From: Opitutales bacterium
Lineage (GTDB): Bacteria > Verrucomicrobiota > Verrucomicrobiia > Opitutales > Oceanipulchritudinaceae
Direction of reading: 5' to 3'
DNA length: 38,901 nucleotides
Assembly (NCBI GenBank): GCA_020831485.1
Contig: JAFIGG010000033.1
Location: forward strand, 1 to 38,901
Each line of letters starts with the position of its first letter. The stretch's first letter is position 1. The notes under the pieces are model-generated. The model saw only the letters and a program-made list of their open reading frames with translations. It did no database searches and was not told the origin of the DNA. The translations under genes and the position numbers were made by a program. This document shows positions 34,162 through 38,901 of the stretch, in pieces.

Positions 34162-35388
34162 TCAAGAAGATTCTGAACACATTTTTCTGCGAGCCAGCTT
34201 TCCGCTGAGTGTGAGGCCAGGCTCATCGAGCCAGTTGTAAACACGCGGGATCTGGTAGGGAGTCAATTGTCCGGCCAGTTTTGCGCGAATTTTCTGATCC
34301 GACATGGGTTCGCCATGCAAATCCGCGCAAACCAGGGTACCCACCACAGGGTTTTCACGTCCATATACATGCGCCAACTTCACCCCGGGAATCGACTGCA
34401 ACGCGGCCTCCACGACGGCTGGATCGACCCGATAGCTAGCGGTGTGAATGACATCACCCTTACGCCGGCGAATCTGAAAACGGCTGCTATTCTCAGGATC
34501 CGGGTCCACCAGATCTCCGGTCCGAAACCAGCCTTCACTCTCCTTTGGCGATAGCGCTCCCTGCCCCAACAGGGTCGCATGCAGGCAGATTTCGCCACCA
34601 TCAATGCGCACTTTATCCTTCAGGACGGGAGGCAGCGTAAACCAAAGTCCGTCCGAGGCAAACAGGCTGCCTCCCTCTGTCGAAGCGTAGATGTTTCTTA
34701 CCCGGGCCTTAGGAAAAGCAAAATGGAGCCGCGCCAGCAATGCCTCATCGAGAGGCTCACCGCCCAGGCTTACCTGTTGCACAGTTTCACAAGGAGCGCC
34801 AAAAGGCATCTGTAGACGAAAAAAGCTGGGGGTGCCCGCCAGGTGGGTTGCCGGCACCTGTTTCAATTCCTTTTCCAGACAGTTGTAGCCCATCCTGTCT
34901 ATCGGCCAGATGGCATCGCCGCACCAAAGAGCCTGCAGCATCAACTGAACACCCGCCATGTGCGCGGGATGATAAGCGCTGGCCCAAATCCTCGGTTTTG
35001 CCGGCAGGTGCTCCCGCACCCCTCGCACAAGGGATGGAAGGCGGTGAAGCAAATGCTTTGGCGAAGCAGTGGTCCCAGAGGTAAACAAACTCAATCGAAA
35101 ATCCTTTTGCTCCTGCCAATGGGCACGCCAGACGCTTAAAGGTGCATCTTCAGAAGGTGTGGCTGCAGCATTTGCCCACTCGCACATTCGGCTATTGAGT
35201 ATCGCTTCAGCCATAGCCCGCTCCCGGGCAGCGGCGTCCGCGTCCAAAAGAATCAAGTGACTCCCCTGCGTCATAGCCCGGACCAAATGCCGTAGCACTT
35301 CAAAACAATCGTTCGAAGCCACGACTTCAACCGCTGCAGCCGGTTGAAGCGCAAACGCCTTCAATTCAGACCATGCGGTGTGCGCCAT
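34162..35388 (-). CDS. Short AMP-forming acyl/aryl ligase (ANL superfamily)
   Basis: This adenylate-forming enzyme activates a carboxylic acid with ATP, usually for transfer to CoA or a carrier. The P-loop-like A3 motif is LFTSGTTASPKHLLH (about 101-115). The A5 motif is NIYASTEGGS, and the hinge region reads GWFRTGDLVD and RRRKGDVIHTASYRVDP. The C-terminal catalytic Lys lies in LTLSGKLARRK. So the active-site set is present. At 408 residues it is much shorter than common acyl-CoA synthetases (500-650); the missing part is N-terminal, ahead of A3. Size and shape recall MenE-like or other compact ligases, but the substrate is unknown. I chose ATG 35388, 7 bases after the channel gene; a start at 35451 would overlap that gene. 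No other menaquinone gene is nearby. Confidence 0.85.
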   Translation of the reverse strand: MAHTAWSELKAFALQPAAAVEVVASNDCFEVLRHLVRAMTQGSHLILLDADAAARERAMAEAILNSRMCEWANAAATPSEDAPLSVWRAHWQEQKDFRLSLFTSGTTASPKHLLHRLPSLVRGVREHLPAKPRIWASAYHPAHMAGVQLMLQALWCGDAIWPIDRMGYNCLEKELKQVPATHLAGTPSFFRLQMPFGAPCETVQQVSLGGEPLDEALLARLHFAFPKARVRNIYASTEGGSLFASDGLWFTLPPVLKDKVRIDGGEICLHATLLGQGALSPKESEGWFRTGDLVDPDPENSSRFQIRRRKGDVIHTASYRVDPAVVEAALQSIPGVKLAHVYGRENPVVGTLVCADLHGEPMSDQKIRAKLAGQLTPYQIPRVYNWLDEPGLTLSGKLARRKMCSESS

Positions 35389-35395
35389 AGTCCAA

Positions 35396-36217
35396 TCAAT
35401 CCGACTCACCAGAAGATTCCGGCGGTCCTTTGGGTTTGCCCTGCCTCGCACGCGGCGGCGGATCAGCAGTATTCCAATCGCGCACTTCGATTTTGTTCAG
35501 CACTTCACGCGCCATGCGGTCGAGCCGCTCAAGACGCTCATCCTGTTCCTCGTTCGAGCCACTGAGGAGAATAGACGCCATGGCCCCGGACAGTGTCCCA
35601 AACAAGCCAATACCTACTACCATCAAGGCCGAGGCGATGATGCGTCCCTCTAGGGTAACCGGATAAAAGTCCCCGTAGCCGACCGTCGTCACCGTCACCA
35701 TCGACCACCAGATCGCGTCATTCGCATTCAGAATGTTCGCGTCCGGATGCCCAGCCTCGACCTCCAGGATCAGGACTGCGCCACTGAACAAAGCAAGGCA
35801 GCCGGTCAACAAACCGATGCTTAGGGCGCTCTGCCCTTTGCGGTGGAAAATATAGGAAATCAAGGTCTTCCCGGAACGGAACGCACGGAGGATCCGGAGG
35901 ATACGCAATACCCGGATTATACGGGCCCAGCGCAATTCATTGACCACCGGGATGCTTGCCAGCAGGTCAATCCAGCCCCATTTCATGAAGGCCTTCTTGT
36001 CCGGCGCCCTATATAAGCGCCAAAAGAAATCTGCCAGAAAGACCATGCAGACAGCGAAATCGATGCGGTTGAGAACCTTGACCGTCTCCGGGCTCAAATC
36101 CAGCATCACCTCGATCGCCAGTGCGCCGAGAACGAAAACAGAAAGCACCAGGATAACCAGATCGAAGCGGTTGAAATCCTCCGCCTTCCCCGGGTTCATG
36201 GGCCGCTCAATTGCCAT
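35396..36217 (-). CDS. Voltage-gated-type potassium channel
   Basis: The product of about 273 residues has six predicted membrane segments. S4 is arginine-rich (RWARIIRVLRILRILRAFRSGK), the usual voltage sensor. The pore carries the K+ selectivity filter TVTTVGYGDFYP between S5 and S6. A charged C-terminal helix (EEQDERLERLDRMAREVLNKIE) could be a coiled coil for tetramer assembly, followed by a proline-rich tail; there is no RCK or cyclic-nucleotide domain. The layout resembles KvAP/Kch-like bacterial channels. I chose ATG 36217, 4 bases after the glutaredoxin gene; the longer start at 36253 would overlap it. It sits in a tight run with glutaredoxin and the AMP-forming ligase, suggesting one transcript. 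Confidence 0.93.
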   Translation of the reverse strand: MAIERPMNPGKAEDFNRFDLVILVLSVFVLGALAIEVMLDLSPETVKVLNRIDFAVCMVFLADFFWRLYRAPDKKAFMKWGWIDLLASIPVVNELRWARIIRVLRILRILRAFRSGKTLISYIFHRKGQSALSIGLLTGCLALFSGAVLILEVEAGHPDANILNANDAIWWSMVTVTTVGYGDFYPVTLEGRIIASALMVVGIGLFGTLSGAMASILLSGSNEEQDERLERLDRMAREVLNKIEVRDWNTADPPPRARQGKPKGPPESSGESD

Positions 36218-36221
36218 CGCC

Positions 36222-36518
36222 TTAGTTCCAGTCTTCCTCGTCGCCAAAGCCAAGCTGCCGCTTCATCTCCGGCACCTGCTCAATCTCGTCGAGGAACTCC
36301 TCCACGCTGAAGTCCGCCACCACGAACTCATCGAATTCAAAAGTCGGAGTCAGACTCTGCCCGCTGACTTCAACCATGCGCTGCATATCCCGTTTACTGC
36401 GAGTGACATCGCGAATCGACACTTCAACTCCATGTTGCGAGAAAAAGGTCATCGCTTCTCGGCACCAGGGGCAACCGGGTTTGATATAAAGGATGGGTGT
36501 GGATAAAGAGGAACTCAT
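36222..36518 (-). CDS. Glutaredoxin-family thiol-disulfide protein
   Basis: The 98-residue product has the thioredoxin fold of glutaredoxins: [18 protein letters not shown] with the CPWC active site (about residues 16-19), then [10 protein letters not shown] and the cis-proline motif [16 protein letters not shown]. The last residues are acidic (GFGDEEDWN). It could reduce protein disulfides or glutathione mixed disulfides; a glutathione synthase gene (gshF) elsewhere in the window shows that glutathione is available. It is the first gene of a compact three-gene run with the potassium channel and the ligase, and divergent from uvrA. Confidence 0.9.
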   Translation of the reverse strand: MSSSLSTPILYIKPGCPWCREAMTFFSQHGVEVSIRDVTRSKRDMQRMVEVSGQSLTPTFEFDEFVVADFSVEEFLDEIEQVPEMKRQLGFGDEEDWN

Positions 36519-36601
36519 ATCAATTAGTTTATGGGGTTTTCTTTATTCCGCTTCCTGCTTTAACTCAACCCTATTTGAATGATTCCATCGTAAATCCACT
36601 G

Positions 36602-38901
36602 ATGCAGCCCAAAGACTTCATCCACATCAAAGGTGCCCGCACCCACAACCTGCAAGACGTCGAATTGCGCCTGCCGCGCAATCGGATGACGGTGCTCACG
36701 GGCGTCAGCGGATCAGGCAAATCCTCACTGGCCTTCGACACGCTCTACGCGGAGGGCTACCGTAAATTCATGGACAGCCTTTCCCCCCGGGCGCGGATGT
36801 TGCTGGAACAGGCACCAAAACCGGATGTCGACTTCATTCACGGCCTGTCACCTGTAATCGCGGTTGAGCAACGCGAAGCCGCGGGCTCGAATCCGCGCAG
36901 CACGGTAGCCACGGTCACTGAGATAGCCGACTATGCCCGCCTGGTCTGGGCACTGGCGGGCATCCCCCACTGCCCGAAAGATGGGGGTCGCATAGAGCGC
37001 CGCTCGCTGGACGATTGCCTGGACCGTGTCTTCGCCGAACCCGAGGGCAGCCGCCTGCTGATCATTGCCCCACTTTTCAAAGCGAAAACCTCCGTCATCC
37101 GCGGAGAATTAACTCACCTGCGCATGAAAGGCTTCCAGCGGATTCGCATTGATGGACAGGTCAGCGAGGTCGACGACGCGGACGCCCTGCCCTCCAGCAA
37201 GGAAGAACACCAACTGGATGTTGTGATTGATCGCATTGTGCTGCGTCCGGACCAGCGCAGCCGCCTAGCCGATTCGCTCGAAATCGCCTTCAAGGAGGGA
37301 CAGGACCAGGCCGTTGTCAGCCTTCAGGGACCCGACCGTGGTAAATGGCAGGACATCCCCCTGAGCCAGCACTTGAGCTGCAGCATATGCGCCAGTGTCT
37401 ACCAACCGGTGACGCCAAAGCTCTTCTCACATGACCATCCGCGCGGCGCCTGCTCGACCTGTGGTGGGCTCGGAGAAACACTGCAGTTCCGCGAAGAACT
37501 GGTGGTCCCAGATCCATCCAAGAGCGTGCGCGGCGGAGCTATCAAACCCTGGCGTCTGGGCTCGAAACGCATGATCATCCAGCGCAATGCCATGCTCAAG
37601 CAGCTCTCCGAGCAGATCCCCTTCGACCCGAAGATGGCCTGGAACGAGCTGGCGGACTCCGTAAAGCACATCCTGCTCCACGGGGACCCCGACCGGCTCT
37701 ACGACTTCAAACTCAAAGGCGGCAACAGCAAACCGGTGCCGACCCGCTTCGAAGGAGTTCTGGCCGACCTCGAATCCACACGCCGTGAAACCAGCAGCGA
37801 TGGCCTCCGCCAAAAACTCCTGCTCTATCAGACCCGCAAGCTTTGTCCCGACTGCCAGGGTCAGCGGCTCTCCGCCGAGGCACGCGCGGTCCTCGTTAAA
37901 GGCCTCAGTTTCAGCGCCTTCATGCAGATGAGTCTGCAAGAGGCCTATGCAATCGTTTGCAGTTGGTCATTCCCGCAGCTCGAAGATGCCGTCCAGGGCC
38001 TGCAACACCGTCTGCATTTCCTCAATCAGGTGGGCCTGGGTTACCTGAGTCTGAACCGTCCCTACGCCAGCCTCAGTGGCGGCGAAGCCCAGCGCGCACG
38101 CCTGGCCTCACACCTGGGCATGGGACTGGTCGGTGTCACCTATGTGCTCGACGAACCGACAATTGGCCTCCACCCCACCGATACCGAACGCTTGATTGAA
38201 TCGGTGCGTACCCTGCGCGATCAGGGCAACACGGTTGTGCTGGTGGAACACGATGGCGATGTGATCGAAGCCGCCGACCGCCTGATTGAACTCGGCCCCG
38301 GAGCCGGCGCCAACGGTGGGCAAATCGTTTTTCAGGGAGCTGTCAGCGAAGCCAAAGCCGACCCCAAATGCATCACCGGCCAGTTCCTTTCCGGACGCTC
38401 CCGTATCGAAGCCGGTGGCGACCGGGTGCAACCGACGCCCGGCGCGCAGATCGAGGTTCTCGGCGCTTCCGAACACAATCTAAAAAATGTCGATGTCGCT
38501 TTTCCCATTGGCTGCCTGACGGGAGTGACGGGGGTCAGCGGCTCTGGCAAAAGCACCCTGATCACCGAAATTCTGGCCAAGGCCGCCTCCATGCGCCTCA
38601 ACCGTTCCAAGCAGATTCCCGGACGTCATAAAGGCCTCAAAGGGCTGGAGCACTTCGACCGCATGGTGCTGGTTGATCAGGAACCCATCGGACGCAGTCC
38701 GCGTTCCAATCCGGCCACCTATGTGAAATTGTTCGACGACCTGCGCCGGCTCTTTGCCCAGTGTCCGCTGTCGAAGGTGCGCGGCTACAAGGCCAACCGT
38801 TTCTCATTCAATGTGCGCGGCGGTCGCTGCGAGCGCTGCCAGGGCGACGGTGCCATCCGCATGGACATGCAGTTCCTGCACGATGTCTACGGCGAGTGCC
38901 C
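36602..38901 (+). CDS. uvrA: Excinuclease ABC subunit A, partial (3' end cut by window)
   Basis: UvrA finds bulky DNA damage and loads UvrB in nucleotide excision repair. The frame from ATG 36602 is open to the right edge (766 codons), so only the C-terminal end is missing. The first ABC module shows Walker [21 protein letters not shown] (about 34-53). A zinc site CSIC...CSTC lies in the middle, and the signature [12 protein letters not shown] and Walker [13 protein letters not shown] lie near 495-525, followed by [23 protein letters not shown]. The second module has [13 protein letters not shown] (about 641-653), then [13 protein letters not shown] and [15 protein letters not shown], the first half of the second zinc finger. 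Many substitutions from common UvrA occur (for example HCPKDGG), so it may be a second, UvrA2-like copy. Confidence 0.94.
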   Translation, partial: MQPKDFIHIKGARTHNLQDVELRLPRNRMTVLTGVSGSGKSSLAFDTLYAEGYRKFMDSLSPRARMLLEQAPKPDVDFIHGLSPVIAVEQREAAGSNPRSTVATVTEIADYARLVWALAGIPHCPKDGGRIERRSLDDCLDRVFAEPEGSRLLIIAPLFKAKTSVIRGELTHLRMKGFQRIRIDGQVSEVDDADALPSSKEEHQLDVVIDRIVLRPDQRSRLADSLEIAFKEGQDQAVVSLQGPDRGKWQDIPLSQHLSCSICASVYQPVTPKLFSHDHPRGACSTCGGLGETLQFREELVVPDPSKSVRGGAIKPWRLGSKRMIIQRNAMLKQLSEQIPFDPKMAWNELADSVKHILLHGDPDRLYDFKLKGGNSKPVPTRFEGVLADLESTRRETSSDGLRQKLLLYQTRKLCPDCQGQRLSAEARAVLVKGLSFSAFMQMSLQEAYAIVCSWSFPQLEDAVQGLQHRLHFLNQVGLGYLSLNRPYASLSGGEAQRARLASHLGMGLVGVTYVLDEPTIGLHPTDTERLIESVRTLRDQGNTVVLVEHDGDVIEAADRLIELGPGAGANGGQIVFQGAVSEAKADPKCITGQFLSGRSRIEAGGDRVQPTPGAQIEVLGASEHNLKNVDVAFPIGCLTGVTGVSGSGKSTLITEILAKAASMRLNRSKQIPGRHKGLKGLEHFDRMVLVDQEPIGRSPRSNPATYVKLFDDLRRLFAQCPLSKVRGYKANRFSFNVRGGRCERCQGDGAIRMDMQFLHDVYGEC

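Noticed and set aside
1-38901. Mobile elements, CRISPR arrays, toxin-antitoxin or phage-defence systems
   Set aside because: No transposase, integrase, spaced direct repeats or defence-type gene pairs were seen on either strand.

Overview
The window is a dense stretch of a bacterial chromosome with 28 protein-coding genes (two cut by the window edges) and one tRNA gene. Most gaps are under 100 bases, and there are no insertion sequences, phage genes or CRISPR arrays. The genes point to a motile Gram-negative bacterium: flagellin-like and chemotaxis genes, a tripartite RND efflux pump with an outer-membrane channel, and a sigma-54 activator. My best guess is a member of the Verrucomicrobiota (Opitutales/Puniceicoccales type), because of the mix of pyruvate:ferredoxin oxidoreductase, alpha-E/ATP-grasp genes, bacteriophytochrome and few clear Shine-Dalgarno sites. 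No rRNA or marker tree was available, so this is an inference.

Layout. (1) 1-557, minus: the start of a flagellin-domain gene, divergent from what follows. (2) 847-12566, plus: two unrecognised exported or anchored proteins, a FlgN-like protein, CheR, CheB, a PAS histidine kinase with a pseudo-receiver tail, a response regulator with a degenerate HD-GYP domain, CheD, an asparagine synthetase, and an NtrC-type sigma-54 activator. Many of these overlap or lie close together, and a sigma-54-like promoter sits in front of the first gene. (3) 12570-15042, minus: an alpha-E protein and a circularly permuted ATP-grasp protein. (4) 15263-20321, plus: Rrf2 regulator, pyruvate:ferredoxin oxidoreductase and a dihydroorotate-dehydrogenase-like flavoprotein, closed by a strong terminator. 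(5) 20438-22762, plus: bifunctional glutathione synthase. (6) 22781-23797, minus: isocitrate dehydrogenase-like enzyme. (7) 23912-27318, plus: heme oxygenase overlapping a hybrid bacteriophytochrome kinase, so chromophore supply and photoreceptor are coupled. (8) 27335-27544, minus: dodecin. (9) 27627-33219, minus: adaptor, RND pump and TolC-like channel, with a divergent TetR gene at 33306-34034 and a perfect palindrome between them. (10) tRNA-Gln at 34037-34111, minus. (11) 34162-36518, minus: glutaredoxin, voltage-gated-type K+ channel and a short adenylate-forming enzyme, packed as an operon. (12) 36602 to the right edge, plus: UvrA, incomplete.

The region least explained by textbook systems is the chemosensory block. 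It has the adaptation enzymes CheR, CheB and CheD but no CheA, CheW or receptor in view. In their place it carries an NtrB-like kinase and a response regulator whose output domains have lost key residues. It is probably part of a larger motility locus extending left of the window.
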